From Aquabacterium sp. (GTDB lineage: Bacteria; Pseudomonadota; Gammaproteobacteria; Burkholderiales; Burkholderiaceae_C): a stretch of DNA of 64,000 nt. Each line of letters begins with the position of its first letter. The first letter of the stretch is position 1. The stretch lies in contig NZ_JACPYU010000012.1 of NCBI RefSeq assembly GCF_016195855.1, positions 182,434-246,433 on the forward strand, read 5' to 3'. The notes beneath the pieces are model-generated. The model saw only the letters and a list, made by a program, of their open reading frames with translations, searched no databases and was not told where the DNA came from. Positions 1 to 9,411 of this stretch are shown here, one piece after another. A program made the translations under genes and the position numbers.

Positions 1-2736
1 ATGCTGCAAGACCAGGGCGACAACCTGGGCGTGCTGGTGCGCCTGCCCGTCTACAAGCCTGGTGCCCGCGTGAACGACACCGCCAGCCGCCGTGACGCCT
101 TCGTGGGGTTGATCAGCGGCGTCATCCGCGCGTCGACCCTGATGAAGCAGGTCGCCAGCAGCAAGGACTGGCACAAGCTGCATTGGGTGGTCAGCGACAT
201 CGGGCCCAGGCCGGATACGGCGCAAGCCGATGCGCAACAGCTGTTCGACAGCGCGCAGCACATGAACCAGGGTTACCGCCGCACGAGCGAGATCGACCCG
301 GCAGACCAGCGCAGCACCCAGATTGAATGGGGCGGGCGCCAATGGCAGATGAGCTTCGTGCGCGAACCCGTCCGCGCCATGACCCAGGCCTACCCACTGG
401 CCCTGCTGCTGGGCGGCATCTTTGCGTCGGTCGGCCTGTGGTGGGCCATCCGCAATGCGGCCAACCGGCATGCACTGGCCGCCGCCATGGCGCTGGAGCT
501 CAGCCAGAAGGCGCTGGACAGCGAGCGCCGTTTGCGGGCCTTGCTGGACAACACCGTGGACGGCATCCTGACGCTGAACCCCTCGGGCAAGATCCTCAGC
601 GTGAACCGCGCGATCTGCCTGATCTTCGGCCAGAGCGAGGCCGACATGGTCGGCCAGCACATGGGCATGCTGCTGCCCGCCGCCAGTGCGCACCCACAGC
701 AAGGCGTGGACGCCTTCCTGCAGGCCCAAGCCGTCGGCATCGATGGTGTGGGGCGCCGCGTCGAAGGCGTGAGAGCCTCGGGCACACGGTTTCCGGTGGA
801 CATGGCCGTCAGCAGCATGGCGCTCAACGGCCAGACCCAGTTCATCGTTGTGCTGCGCGATCTCTCGGCACAGGAGTCCGCCGAGAAAGCCATCCGCGAA
901 GCCCAGCGCCAGCTCAATGAAGTCGACGAGATGCGCCGCGTGATCGTGCACAACGCACCCTACGCGATCTTCGTGCTCAACACGCAGGGCGTGATCCAGA
1001 CGGTCAACCCCGCCGGAGAGAAGATGCTGGGCGTCAAGGCGCAGGATCTGGTCGGGCGCTGCACGGCCCGCCGCTTCTTCGATGCCGACCAGGTGGCCGA
1101 CCGCGCCCGCTTGCTGGCCTTGCGCCTGAATGAACCCGTGCGGGAGCTGGATGTGCTCACCCACCTGGCCCACGAATCGCCCGGCCTGCCCAGCGAGTGG
1201 ACCATGCGCCGCGACGATGGCAGCTTCCTGGTGGCCGAGATCACCGTCACGGAACTGAGCAACGAGTACGGCCTGCTCAGCGGCTACCTGGCCATGGCCT
1301 ACGACGTCACCTCGCGTCACGATGCCGAGAACCAGTTGCAGCACATGGCCCAGCATGACGCGCTGACCTCGCTGCCCAACCGCAACATGCTGCAAGAGCA
1401 GCTCAAGGCCTGCATGAACCAGGCCGAGCGTTACGGCCGCCACATGGCCATGATGTTCCTGGATGTGGACCGCTTCAAGAAGATCAATGACGGCCTGGGG
1501 CACAACGTGGGCGACAGCGTGCTCATCGAGATCGCCCGCCGCCTGCGCACCGGCATGCGCACCTCGGACATCGTGGCCCGCCTGGGTGGTGACGAGTTCG
1601 TGATCCTGCTGCCGCAGATCGCGGCCGTGGAAGACGGCGAGCGCGTGGCCCAGAAGGTGCTGGACCTGTTTACCGACCCGCTGCGCATCGGCGCCCACGA
1701 ACTGCGTGTCACGCCCAGCATCGGCCTGGCCATCTACCCGGAGCACGGTGCCGACACCGTCACGCTTATGCGCCACGCGGACCTGGCCATGTACCAGGCC
1801 AAGAACAATGGCCGCAACCGCGTGCAGGTCTACAGCGACAAGATGCAGGCCCCGTCGGCCGAAACGCTGGTGCTGGAGAACGACCTGTACAAGGCGCTGG
1901 AGCGCGACGAGTTGCGCCTGCACTTCCAGCCTCAGTTCGACTGCGCCACCGGCCGCATCAGCGGCGCCGAGGCCCTGCTGCGCTGGGAGCACGGCGGCAA
2001 GCTGGTGCCGCCATCCGACTTCATCCCGATGGCCGAAGAAACGGGCCTCATCGTGGCCATGGGCGAGTGGGTGCTGCGCCGCGCCTGCATCATGGCGCAG
2101 CAATGGCGTGAGCGCTCGGGCTGGCCACTGCGCGTGGCCGTGAACCTGTCGGCCGTGCAGCTGGATCAGGCCGACATCCCTGGCCTGGTGGCGCAGGTGC
2201 TGAAAGAAACAGGCCTGCCACCCACGGCGCTGGAGCTAGAGATCACCGAAAGCGTGGTGGTGCGCGAATCACTGCGCGCCGCCGACATCCTGACGCAGTT
2301 GCGTGCAGTGGGCGTGAGCATCGCCATCGACGATTTTGGCGTCGGGTACTCCAGCTTCGCCTACCTGCGCGAGCTGCCCGTGGACCGCCTCAAGATCGAC
2401 CGCAGCTTCCTGTCGTCCATCCCCTCGTCGCCCGGCGACAGCCGCCTGGTGGCCGCCCTGATTGCCATGGGGCACAGGCTGGAAGTGGGCATCGTGGCCG
2501 AAGGTGTCGAAACCCCCGAGCAAGCGGCCTTCCTGGTCACACATGGCTGCGACGAGGCCCAGGGCTACCACCTGGGCCGCCCGATGAACGAGGCCGCGTT
2601 CGAGGCCCTGCTGATGGAGCACAGCCGCGAACAGGCGCTCAAGCCTGCACCCACACCCGAGCCCCAGCCTGTGGCGACCGAGGCCAAGCCCGCCGACCCC
2701 GATCTGGCGCCTGCAGACCCGACGCTGATCGTCTGA
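1..2736 (+). CDS. GGDEF-EAL c-di-GMP turnover protein with CHASE and PAS domains (5' truncated by the window)
   Basis: The visible 911 residues begin inside what looks like the end of a periplasmic CHASE sensor domain. A membrane segment follows at about residues 131-150, then two PAS domains (about 175-295 and 310-445), a GGDEF domain and an EAL domain. The GGDEF signature is intact at residues 529-533, preceded by RLG, so diguanylate cyclase activity is plausible. The EAL signature (EALLRW, from residue 657) and the DDFG motif are also intact, so phosphodiesterase activity is plausible too. The protein is an inner-membrane c-di-GMP enzyme sensing an external signal. The C-terminal 25 or so residues are Pro/Ala/Glu rich. 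The true start is probably upstream of base 1, because CHASE domains are normally about 200 residues. Which activity dominates cannot be read from sequence. The MSHA pilus ATPase gene nearby has a c-di-GMP-binding type N-terminus. Confidence 0.93.
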   Translation: MLQDQGDNLGVLVRLPVYKPGARVNDTASRRDAFVGLISGVIRASTLMKQVASSKDWHKLHWVVSDIGPRPDTAQADAQQLFDSAQHMNQGYRRTSEIDPADQRSTQIEWGGRQWQMSFVREPVRAMTQAYPLALLLGGIFASVGLWWAIRNAANRHALAAAMALELSQKALDSERRLRALLDNTVDGILTLNPSGKILSVNRAICLIFGQSEADMVGQHMGMLLPAASAHPQQGVDAFLQAQAVGIDGVGRRVEGVRASGTRFPVDMAVSSMALNGQTQFIVVLRDLSAQESAEKAIREAQRQLNEVDEMRRVIVHNAPYAIFVLNTQGVIQTVNPAGEKMLGVKAQDLVGRCTARRFFDADQVADRARLLALRLNEPVRELDVLTHLAHESPGLPSEWTMRRDDGSFLVAEITVTELSNEYGLLSGYLAMAYDVTSRHDAENQLQHMAQHDALTSLPNRNMLQEQLKACMNQAERYGRHMAMMFLDVDRFKKINDGLGHNVGDSVLIEIARRLRTGMRTSDIVARLGGDEFVILLPQIAAVEDGERVAQKVLDLFTDPLRIGAHELRVTPSIGLAIYPEHGADTVTLMRHADLAMYQAKNNGRNRVQVYSDKMQAPSAETLVLENDLYKALERDELRLHFQPQFDCATGRISGAEALLRWEHGGKLVPPSDFIPMAEETGLIVAMGEWVLRRACIMAQQWRERSGWPLRVAVNLSAVQLDQADIPGLVAQVLKETGLPPTALELEITESVVVRESLRAADILTQLRAVGVSIAIDDFGVGYSSFAYLRELPVDRLKIDRSFLSSIPSSPGDSRLVAALIAMGHRLEVGIVAEGVETPEQAAFLVTHGCDEAQGYHLGRPMNEAAFEALLMEHSREQALKPAPTPEPQPVATEAKPADPDLAPADPTLIV

Positions 2737-2812
2737 TCTTCCGAGCATCCTGAGTGCCGTCGGCGCGGCGTGGCATCTCTACAATGCCGCACCGCACCCG
2801 CGTGGCCCTGCC

Positions 2813-4378
2813 ATGCCTGATGCCGACGCCGACATGACCGCCATCCTCGCTTCCAACGCCAAGCCCCTCACCTCGCTTCTGGACGACAGCCGCACGGCCG
2901 CCGCCCTGCTGGTGCTGCACCTCCTGATCTGGACAGCCCTGCCGCTGCTGGTTTCGCGCAACCTGCCGCTGGACGTGGTCGAGGCCCTGGCCTGGGGCCG
3001 CGAGTGGCAATGGGGCTATTACAAGCACCCGCCGCTGTCGGGCTGGCTGGCCGAGATGGCGCGCCTGGGGCCCTCGAACTGGAGCTTGTTCCTGCTGGCG
3101 CAACTCATGGTGACAGGCGGCATGGCGGCCAGTTGGGCACTCGGGCGCGAGCTGCTGGGCACGCGCCTGGCCACGCTGGGCCTGATGGCCACGGAGGGCA
3201 TCCACTACTTCAACATGTCCAGCACCGAGTTCAACGCCAATGTGGTGCTGTTCCCGCTGTGGGCGGGCGCCTCGCTGTGCGGCTGGCGCGCGCTGCGCAG
3301 TGGCAAGCTGGGCTGGTGGATGGCGCTGGGCTTGTGCTGCGGGCTGGGCACATTGGGCAAGTATGTGTTCCTGCTGCTGCCGGCCTGCCTGGTGCTCTAC
3401 ACCTGGATCAACCCGGTGGCACGCCAGGCCTGGCGAACCGCCGGCCCCTGGGCCGCCGCCGCGGTGTTCCTGCTGGTGATCGCGCCGCATCTGAAGTGGG
3501 CCATCGATCACGACTGGGCCACGCTGCACTACGCCCTTGGCCGCGGCCACAGCGATGAACTGGCGCAACAAGGCAGCTGGCGTCAGGAGTTCATCCACTT
3601 CGTGCTCGCCCAGGCCCTGACCTTGCTGCCAGCCTGGGGCCTGTTGCGCACCCTGGGTGCCAGCCGGCCCACACAGCGCCCTGCGCACGAGCGCGGGCTC
3701 TTGTTCACGTTGGCCCTGGCCCCCTTGCTGCTGATCATGCTGGCGGCCACCTTGGCACAGGCCCAGATGCTGCACATGTGGGCCTCGCCCTTCTTCCTGT
3801 GTGCGGTGCCACTGTGGCTGGCCTGGCGCCAACCGGCCGCGCTGAACACATCGCGCTTCACCTGGGCTTGGTCAACCTGGATGCTGATCACGGTGGTCAT
3901 CTTCGCCAGCACCGCCTTGCTGGGCCCGCAAAAGAAGCACAAGCTGGACCGCACCAGCTACCCGGGCCAGGAGATCGCCGCCATCCTGACGGCCAAATGG
4001 CACACCCAGACCGGGCGGCCTCTGTCCATCGTGGCGGGGGAAGAGTTCGTGGCCGGCACGGTGGCGCACTACAGCGCTGACCGTCCCTCGGTGTTCTACG
4101 ACGCCGATTTCAGCGAATCACTGTGGTTGCGCCCCGAGCAGGTCACCCAGCAAGGCGCGGTGTTCGTGTGGCCGCTCAGCCGCGGTGAGGTTGACGTGAC
4201 CACACTGCCCATGGACAGCCGCGAGCAGGTGGCCCCTTTGCTGGCGCGCTACCCCCGCCTTCAAATCCAGCCCACCTTGCTGGTGAACACACACTGGATG
4301 GGCAAGCCCTATACCGTGGCGGTGGCCTGGGCGATCCTGCCGCCCTCACCGCCGGCTCAGAACTTCTCGGCGCGGTAG
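2813..4378 (+). CDS. ArnT/PMT-like membrane glycosyltransferase (family 39/83 type)
   Basis: A 521-residue polytopic inner-membrane protein of the dolichyl-phosphate-mannose mannosyltransferase-like superfamily. Such enzymes transfer a sugar from a polyprenyl-phosphate donor to lipid A, protein or a glycan on the periplasmic face. A first hydrophobic helix (about residues 27-45) is followed by the acidic loop LPLDVVEALAWG and the family-typical KHPPLSGWLAEM stretch. About ten further hydrophobic segments follow, then a soluble C-terminal part. A second possible start is the Met at position 2834; neither has a convincing ribosome binding site. It overlaps the convergent mshQ gene by 22 bases at its 3' end. 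The substrate cannot be told from sequence. Proximity to pili might hint at pilin or surface glycosylation, but that is only inference. Confidence 0.85.
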   Translation: MPDADADMTAILASNAKPLTSLLDDSRTAAALLVLHLLIWTALPLLVSRNLPLDVVEALAWGREWQWGYYKHPPLSGWLAEMARLGPSNWSLFLLAQLMVTGGMAASWALGRELLGTRLATLGLMATEGIHYFNMSSTEFNANVVLFPLWAGASLCGWRALRSGKLGWWMALGLCCGLGTLGKYVFLLLPACLVLYTWINPVARQAWRTAGPWAAAAVFLLVIAPHLKWAIDHDWATLHYALGRGHSDELAQQGSWRQEFIHFVLAQALTLLPAWGLLRTLGASRPTQRPAHERGLLFTLALAPLLLIMLAATLAQAQMLHMWASPFFLCAVPLWLAWRQPAALNTSRFTWAWSTWMLITVVIFASTALLGPQKKHKLDRTSYPGQEIAAILTAKWHTQTGRPLSIVAGEEFVAGTVAHYSADRPSVFYDADFSESLWLRPEQVTQQGAVFVWPLSRGEVDVTTLPMDSREQVAPLLARYPRLQIQPTLLVNTHWMGKPYTVAVAWAILPPSPPAQNFSAR

Positions 4379-6279
4379 ACGTAGGGGCTGCGCAGGGTGC
4401 CAAATGTCATGCGCGCGCTGGGGTCCTTGTCGTAGCTGCTCGAACAGGATGTGGTCCCGAGATAACCGCTCACCGCATTCAGGGGTGCGCCAGCGGTGCT
4501 GGTGGCGGTCACGCAATTGTTGTCGCTGGCCCCCAGCTTGATCGCGACGTTGGACGCCACACTCGCACTGAGCATCACCGAGCCAACGCCATTGGACAAG
4601 GTGGTGCTGGCGTTCTTCGCGGTGGGCCTGGGCAAGGCGCTGGACGCGATCGTGCCCGTATTGAAATTGATGGCCGTGCACACGTCATCGGTATTGGTGA
4701 CGAAGGCCGAGCCGTTCCAGTACTGGGCCGTGAGTTGCATGGACGCGGGCGACACCGACGTGGCCTGCCCGTCGGACAGTTTCAAGACGCCGTAGCGCAG
4801 CTTGGTGGCGGCCGAGTCGCACGAGGTGGTCCCCGCGGCCGCCACGCCATTGCATGTCGTGATGTTGGCGTCACTCGATGTCACCCGCACCACGAAGGAC
4901 TCGTAGCTGGGCGGCGCGGCCGACACCGAAGACAGCCCGGCTGGCCGTGTTGACGTGACCGAGGCGGCGCTCAGCGCGTATTCACCGCCACTGGCCGTGC
5001 CGTGTGTCAGGTCGCTGGCCCAGGTAGGCGCCGTGATCGTGAGCGGGTTGATCGTGGCGGCACCGCTGTTCAACTGCGAGAAGGTGAAGGTCGGCTTGTT
5101 GGGCGCACTCGCGGTCAAGCGGGTCATGCGGTTGCCCAGGGCATTGATGGCATCGATGGTCACGCCATAAGTCAGCGGCTGACCAAAGTAGGTGAACTTG
5201 CTGTTGCACGCCGGCGTGATCGTGTGCACGGCCGTGTAGTGGTGCGCGATGAAGCTGGGGGTGGTGGCGCTGGCCGTGTTGGCAATGTTGCAGCCATACT
5301 TGCCACTGGACAACACGTTCGAAGACGATGCGGGGACGCAGTCACTGCCAGCGACATCACCCGACCCCGAATTGGCCACGTAGGTGGTGTCCGTGACGGC
5401 GCCGGCCGGAATGGTCAGCGGGCCGAAGTCGGTGTAGTTGAAGCTGTTGCCGCTGGCCACCCCGGACACAGCCGCACCGAAGCTGCCGCTGAACGAGCCC
5501 CCTGCAATGACCACTGATTTCCAATCGGTCATGCCGGTTGTCGTGAGGGCTGGTGTCCCGGTATAGGCCGTTGTGGTCGTGCCCCCGTTGTTGACGGCCG
5601 TCGCCGTCATCGTGTAGTTGCTGCCAGCGGCCTGGGTGGCCCCGCTCGCAGGGGTGGACGAGATGGCAAACGACGCGGGCCGAATGGTGAACGAGTCGAT
5701 CGAACAGCTCGTTGCAGACACACCCTGACTCGAGTTGTAGCCATAAATGCGCACCTTGGCTTTGGCAACCGCCTGTGACGCCGTGAAGGTGTAGGTCTTG
5801 CGGCCGTGCTCTGACCCGGTCCAGTTGTAGGACATGCTGGTGCCACCGCCATAGGCGCCAACCCCACTCGTGCCATTGGTCACGCCACTGACCTGGTTGG
5901 CGTCGCCGATGGAGCCGCAGTTGCCACCTGACTTGGTCCAATCGACGAAATCAACGTAAGACTGGCCCGATGCGTAGACCGTGCCGTAAGGAAACCCCGC
6001 GTTCACGCTGCTCTGGATGGTGGTGTTGTCGGTCATGTACACGCCCGCCAGCACATCCAGGCTGAAGGCAATGCCGGCGACCTTTGTATAAATCTGGGTT
6101 GCGGCTGGCACGCTCGTCGGAAAGGTCGTGCCGGATTCAGTCGCATCCAGGTAAGCACTCTTCACCCCCAAGGACGCGCACCCTGCGAATACAAACGGCA
6201 CCATCAGCATGGCGATGAGCACGCGCACCATGCGACGTTGAGCAAAATGGGCTGCGGCGCTTGCGAGCATCGATTTCAT
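4357..6279 (-). CDS. mshQ: MshQ-like MSHA biogenesis protein (DUF6701 type), possible lipoprotein
   Basis: A 640-residue exported Ser/Thr/Gly/Asn-rich protein closing the MSHA gene cluster, 61 bases after mshP. The C-terminus, ending in DPSARMTFGTLRSPYVYRAEKF-like sequence (residues about 619-640), matches the typical end of DUF6701/MshQ proteins. Several Cys pairs fit a periplasmic or surface fold. MshQ proteins are thought to act at the pilus tip or in assembly, in the way PilY1 does, but their role is poorly defined. The N-terminus has an unusual feature: positive residues, a hydrophobic segment and the sequence FAGC at about residue 33, which resembles a lipobox. An alternative start at Met17 (6231) would give a more normal lipoprotein signal length. 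The gene converges on and overlaps the glycosyltransferase gene. Confidence 0.8.
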   Translation of the reverse strand: MKSMLASAAAHFAQRRMVRVLIAMLMVPFVFAGCASLGVKSAYLDATESGTTFPTSVPAATQIYTKVAGIAFSLDVLAGVYMTDNTTIQSSVNAGFPYGTVYASGQSYVDFVDWTKSGGNCGSIGDANQVSGVTNGTSGVGAYGGGTSMSYNWTGSEHGRKTYTFTASQAVAKAKVRIYGYNSSQGVSATSCSIDSFTIRPASFAISSTPASGATQAAGSNYTMTATAVNNGGTTTTAYTGTPALTTTGMTDWKSVVIAGGSFSGSFGAAVSGVASGNSFNYTDFGPLTIPAGAVTDTTYVANSGSGDVAGSDCVPASSSNVLSSGKYGCNIANTASATTPSFIAHHYTAVHTITPACNSKFTYFGQPLTYGVTIDAINALGNRMTRLTASAPNKPTFTFSQLNSGAATINPLTITAPTWASDLTHGTASGGEYALSAASVTSTRPAGLSSVSAAPPSYESFVVRVTSSDANITTCNGVAAAGTTSCDSAATKLRYGVLKLSDGQATSVSPASMQLTAQYWNGSAFVTNTDDVCTAINFNTGTIASSALPRPTAKNASTTLSNGVGSVMLSASVASNVAIKLGASDNNCVTATSTAGAPLNAVSGYLGTTSCSSSYDKDPSARMTFGTLRSPYVYRAEKF

Positions 6280-6340
6280 GATGTCATCTCCGGGTTCGCA
6301 TGAGGCAATACCTTGTCATGAGAAGGCCTGACCAGACCGC

Positions 6341-6760
6341 TCATGGGTACTGCACAATCATCTCGACCTGACGCTCAACGTAGCTGACATTGAGTGTCGT
6401 GGTATTGGGGCAAGCCCCGCCTGAAGGCTGATTACAAGCGGTTGCCGTGATTTTGTACAGGGGCGCCTTGGAACTGTCACAGGTCACCGTGACGGTGATG
6501 CCCGTCAAAGAGGCCGCGGTGGCAGGCAAGGTGTTGGAGGTGGACGCCGCACACGATGGCCCGCCCTGCGTGACCTGGTAGGCACCCCACTCCAGGCCGC
6601 TGCGGGCAGCAAGGAGCACACGGGCCCCTTGAATGTCTGCCGCCGACCCCAGCTGCTGCATGGGCACGAAGCTCGCCGCAAAAGCCCCCAGCCCAGCCAG
6701 CACGACCAGGATGATGATGGCGGTGATGAGCGCAAAACCGCTTTGCTGCCTTGGCTTCAT
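6341..6760 (-). CDS. mshP: MshP-like minor pilin/biogenesis protein
   Basis: A 139-residue protein with a short basic leader and a PilX/MshP-type N-terminal helix (QQSGFALITAIIILVVLAG). The motif GF before a hydrophobic helix is the prepilin peptidase site, but the usual Glu5 is absent; MshP and PilX proteins often lack it. Its start overlaps the mshO stop by 4 bases. The N-terminal MQQLGSAADIQGARVLLAAR segment fits the PilX-like alpha-helix. It is most likely an inner-membrane minor pilin that primes MSHA pilus assembly with MshC, MshD and MshO. Confidence 0.82.
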   Translation of the reverse strand: MKPRQQSGFALITAIIILVVLAGLGAFAASFVPMQQLGSAADIQGARVLLAARSGLEWGAYQVTQGGPSCAASTSNTLPATAASLTGITVTVTCDSSKAPLYKITATACNQPSGGACPNTTTLNVSYVERQVEMIVQYP

Positions 6761-7680
6761 GGTGTGTTGTCCACGTGAATCTCGCGCATCAGCGTGACGC
6801 TGTCCACCCCGGAGCTGTCAGTCAGCGTCAGCGACACGATCAGCACACCGAAGGTCTGCGCCGATGCCGGGTAGCTGACACTGCAGCCGGCATTGGTCGC
6901 CATGATGGCTGACGAGCCGCCCCCCGTTGCCGCCGCCGCCGCGGCAGAGGGCGTGCCATACAGGCCATAGTTCCAGTAGCGCTTCATCGTGCCCTTGCTC
7001 GGTGAGATCGTGCACGCGTAGATCACGGCCTTGGTGCTGCCCGGCACGACTTGAAAGCGCGACGTGGAAGGCCCAGGAAAGCCGAACACATTGAGCCCTG
7101 TGGCGCCCGCGGTCAGGGTGGCCAGGCTGCCCGCCAGGCTGGTCACCCGGCTGATGTTGCAGTTCGTCAGCGAGGCACAGGCATAAGCGTTGTACTGGCT
7201 GGTGATGTCGTTGTTGTTGGTGTTGTTCAAGACGATGTAATCGCCCACCGCCATGGCCGGGTTGCTGGGCATCGGGCTGGTGATGGTGAGCTGGCAGTTG
7301 GCCGGGGTGACCAGACACGTCGTCAAGCCGGCGAAAAAGCCGGTGCCTGTGGTGAACGCCCCGCCCCCGCTGGTGGCGATGTATTCGATGTAGCAGGTCC
7401 CGGACACACACGAACCGACGTTGCCGGCCGAATCGGAAATCCGAAGGCTGTTGGGCACGCCGTGGCGCAACTCCCGGGTCAGGCGACGCAAGGCGAGATC
7501 GGCCGTATCGGTGAGCTCGGCGCGCCGGGCCGAGTCGAAATAGCCTTTCACGGGCCCCATGATGATCTGTGCCACGATGCCCGCCAGGATGCCGGTCAGC
7601 ACCATGGCCATGATCATCTCGATCAGCGTGAAGCCCGCTTGACGCGAGCCTGGTCGGGTGGAGGGGCGAGCGTTGATCAT
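6757..7680 (-). CDS. mshO: MshO-like minor pseudopilin
   Basis: A 307-residue prepilin-like protein. The start chosen is ATG at 7680, because this puts the classic type III leader (GFTLIEMIMAMVLTGI) about 17 residues from the N-terminus and overlaps the mshD stop as ATGA. The open frame extends 45 codons further but would place the leader far inside the protein. The region after the helix (RAELTDTADLALRRLTRELRHGVPNSLRI) is typical of the MshO/PilW family. The large C-terminal domain is Ser/Thr/Asn rich with several Cys. It is probably a minor pilin of the MSHA initiation complex. It overlaps mshP by 4 bases. Confidence 0.85.
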   Translation of the reverse strand: MINARPSTRPGSRQAGFTLIEMIMAMVLTGILAGIVAQIIMGPVKGYFDSARRAELTDTADLALRRLTRELRHGVPNSLRISDSAGNVGSCVSGTCYIEYIATSGGGAFTTGTGFFAGLTTCLVTPANCQLTITSPMPSNPAMAVGDYIVLNNTNNNDITSQYNAYACASLTNCNISRVTSLAGSLATLTAGATGLNVFGFPGPSTSRFQVVPGSTKAVIYACTISPSKGTMKRYWNYGLYGTPSAAAAAATGGGSSAIMATNAGCSVSYPASAQTFGVLIVSLTLTDSSGVDSVTLMREIHVDNTP

Positions 7681-8336
7681 GGCGAAATCATCGGTGCGGG
7701 GGACCAACGGGTGCGGTAGGTATCCAGGCGCAAACTCTCGCTGCCGTAGTAGACCGTGACGGTCACCCGCAAGACGTTCATCGTCGCCGCCGTGGCGTTC
7801 GATGTGACGCCCCACAGGCTTTCAGGCGTCAAGGCCACGGTGGCCCAGTAGCCGACCGGTGCACCCGTCGTGCTGCCCGTCAGGTCGGGCATGGCCGTGC
7901 TGGCAGAACCCAGCGTCAACAAGCTGCAGCTGCCTGCACTCGGCCCTGCGTTGCTGCAGTAGTTGCCCAGGTTGTTGAAATTGCTGCGGGGCGACACACC
8001 GGCGGTCGGGTAGCCGAATTGCTGGTAGGCCCCGGCAGGCGTGCACTGCGCCGTGGTCGTGGCCGTGGGGTTGGTGTTGCTCACCGGGTCACAGGCACTG
8101 AAGGGCATCTGGTCGATCTCGTCCAGCAGCCCCTCAGCGATGGTCTGCATCTGCTTTCGGATCATCGGGTCGGCGCTGTGCAAGACACCGATGTCCAGCA
8201 TGGACACCACGCCGGCCAGGGCCGTGCCCACCACCAGGGTGAAGATGATCAACTCGATGAGCGACACGCCGCGTTGAGGCTTGCGCACAGGTGGCGCGCG
8301 CCCTGGTGTCGGGTCCATGCTCGGTTCAATGGACAT
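7677..8336 (-). CDS. mshD: MshD-like minor pseudopilin
   Basis: A 219-residue prepilin with leader RGVSLIELIIFTLVVGTALAG and a downstream helix containing IRKQMQTIAEGLLDEIDQMPF, typical of MshD and PilV-like minor pilins. The start ATG at 8336 is preferred to the GTG at 8342, because a GGAG sequence lies 6-7 bases upstream of the ATG. It overlaps mshC at its 5' end and mshO (ATGA) at its 3' end, so these genes are translationally coupled. It is expected to be processed by the prepilin peptidase and to sit in the pilus initiation complex. Confidence 0.85.
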   Translation of the reverse strand: MSIEPSMDPTPGRAPPVRKPQRGVSLIELIIFTLVVGTALAGVVSMLDIGVLHSADPMIRKQMQTIAEGLLDEIDQMPFSACDPVSNTNPTATTTAQCTPAGAYQQFGYPTAGVSPRSNFNNLGNYCSNAGPSAGSCSLLTLGSASTAMPDLTGSTTGAPVGYWATVALTPESLWGVTSNATAATMNVLRVTVTVYYGSESLRLDTYRTRWSPAPMISP

Positions 8337-8808
8337 AACCACTCTCCGCCTCCACCGTGAACGTCGAGGACTGGCTGACGCTGGCGTCCGTCATGGTGAT
8401 CGTGGCTGGCGCCCCCATCACGGGGCGGCCCTCGGCATCGAAGTCGAGCAACACCACCGGGCTCAGCGTGACGTTTTTGGGCGCCGTGATGACGTTCGAG
8501 CCGGATGGCAACAACAAGGTGCTGGCACAGGTGCCATTGACATGGCTGACGGGCAGGCCTCGGTCCGAGGTCACGGTGACGGTGCTGGCCGCGATGCTCA
8601 CGCAGACATGCCGGCGCTGGGCCACGGCGATCTTGCGCGCGTAGTCGATGGTGGCCATGACCTGGTCCTTGTAGCCTGACGACTGCAGCGCCATGACCTG
8701 GGTCAGTTTGGGCAAGGCAAAGAAGGCCATGATGCCAATCAGGCTCATGACCGTCACGAGCTCCACCAAGGTGAACCCGCCTTCAACCCTTGACTGCAAA
8801 CCTTTCAC
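8326..8808 (-). CDS. mshC: MshC-like GspH/FimT-type minor pseudopilin
   Basis: A 160-residue prepilin with the leader GGFTLVELVTVMSLIGIMAFF, including Glu5. After the helix comes YKDQVMATIDYARKIAVAQRRHVCV, a pattern seen in MshC, FimT and GspH proteins. It is the first gene after the three pilin genes, with 207 bases between, and starts the overlapping mshC-D-O-P block. It is probably a minor pilin needed for MSHA pilus initiation. Confidence 0.85.
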   Translation of the reverse strand: MKGLQSRVEGGFTLVELVTVMSLIGIMAFFALPKLTQVMALQSSGYKDQVMATIDYARKIAVAQRRHVCVSIAASTVTVTSDRGLPVSHVNGTCASTLLLPSGSNVITAPKNVTLSPVVLLDFDAEGRPVMGAPATITMTDASVSQSSTFTVEAESGYVH

Positions 8809-8956
8809 GGAGCCGCTCCATCAAGTAATCAATGACCCAAGTCCGCCTTTGAAAGGATGTCAAACCGGAACTGTTGCTGATTGTGGAAAAAGTGGCAAAA
8901 ACGCAAGCGCCAAATAAGCAGGGGATCACCACCCAGACCTGCGCCAGAAGGACCGA

Positions 8957-8993
8957 AGCCACCAGAACCAGAACGCACACTGGTTTGGTGGCT
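8957..8993 (-). terminator. Hairpin after the third pilin gene, terminator-like but without a T-run
   Basis: AGCCACCA-G-AACCAG (8957-8971) pairs with CTGGTTTGGTGGCT (8980-8993), a 14-bp stem with one bulge and a 9-base loop, 22 bases past the stop of the 9016-9411 pilin gene. It is clearly related to the hairpin after the second pilin gene, but on the minus strand no T-tract follows it. It may act as a 3' stabilising structure or partial attenuator that lets some transcription continue into mshC. Confidence 0.6.
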
Positions 8994-9015
8994 TGCAGAC
9001 GCCGGGCTAGCCCGA

Positions 9016-9411
9016 TCAGTTGATGGTGCGTAAGCCCGTGAAGGTCGCCGTCTTGGTGGCGTCGGTGTCATCAACGAGCGTGCAGGTCACGGCCGTACCA
9101 GGGGGCGAGGCAATGGCCGCGGACGTCACCGTGTAGCCCGTCAAGGGGGTCTGCATCAGGTTGCTCACGTCGGTGCAATTGGTGATGGCCACGCATTTGC
9201 CTGCCGCGGCCACTTGGCCGTTGGCCGCGCAACCGGAGTAATTGATGGACATGGCGCTGTTGGCCGAACCCGCCATGCCTTTGACGGCGGCGGTCTTGGC
9301 ATCGCCGCTCAAGTCGATGAACTTGGGCAGGGCTGTGGCAGCCAGGATACCCAGGATGACGATGACCACGATCAATTCGATCATGGTGAAACCAGTCTGC
9401 GTGCGCTTCAT
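9016..9411 (-). CDS. mshA: MSHA-type major pilin, copy 3 in transcription order
   Basis: A 131-residue type IV prepilin: short leader MKRTQTG, cleavage before [18 protein letters not shown] with Glu5, then [20 protein letters not shown], a hallmark of MshA-like pilins. Two or more Cys pairs lie in the C-terminal domain. The start at 9411 is chosen because GGAGG lies 8 bases upstream; an ATG nine bases earlier would be almost on top of it. It is about 94% identical to the neighbouring copy at 9604-9999, with differences concentrated in the middle and C-terminal parts. It would form or join the MSHA pilus fibre. Confidence 0.93.
   Translation of the reverse strand: MKRTQTGFTMIELIVVIVILGILAATALPKFIDLSGDAKTAAVKGMAGSANSAMSINYSGCAANGQVAAAGKCVAITNCTDVSNLMQTPLTGYTVTSAAIASPPGTAVTCTLVDDTDATKTATFTGLRTIN

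Noticed and set aside
8783..8980. 65-codon hydrophobic minus-strand frame between mshC and the pilin
   Set aside because: It looks like a small membrane protein but overlaps the mshC start and part of the pilin hairpin, has no ribosome binding site and no family resemblance.
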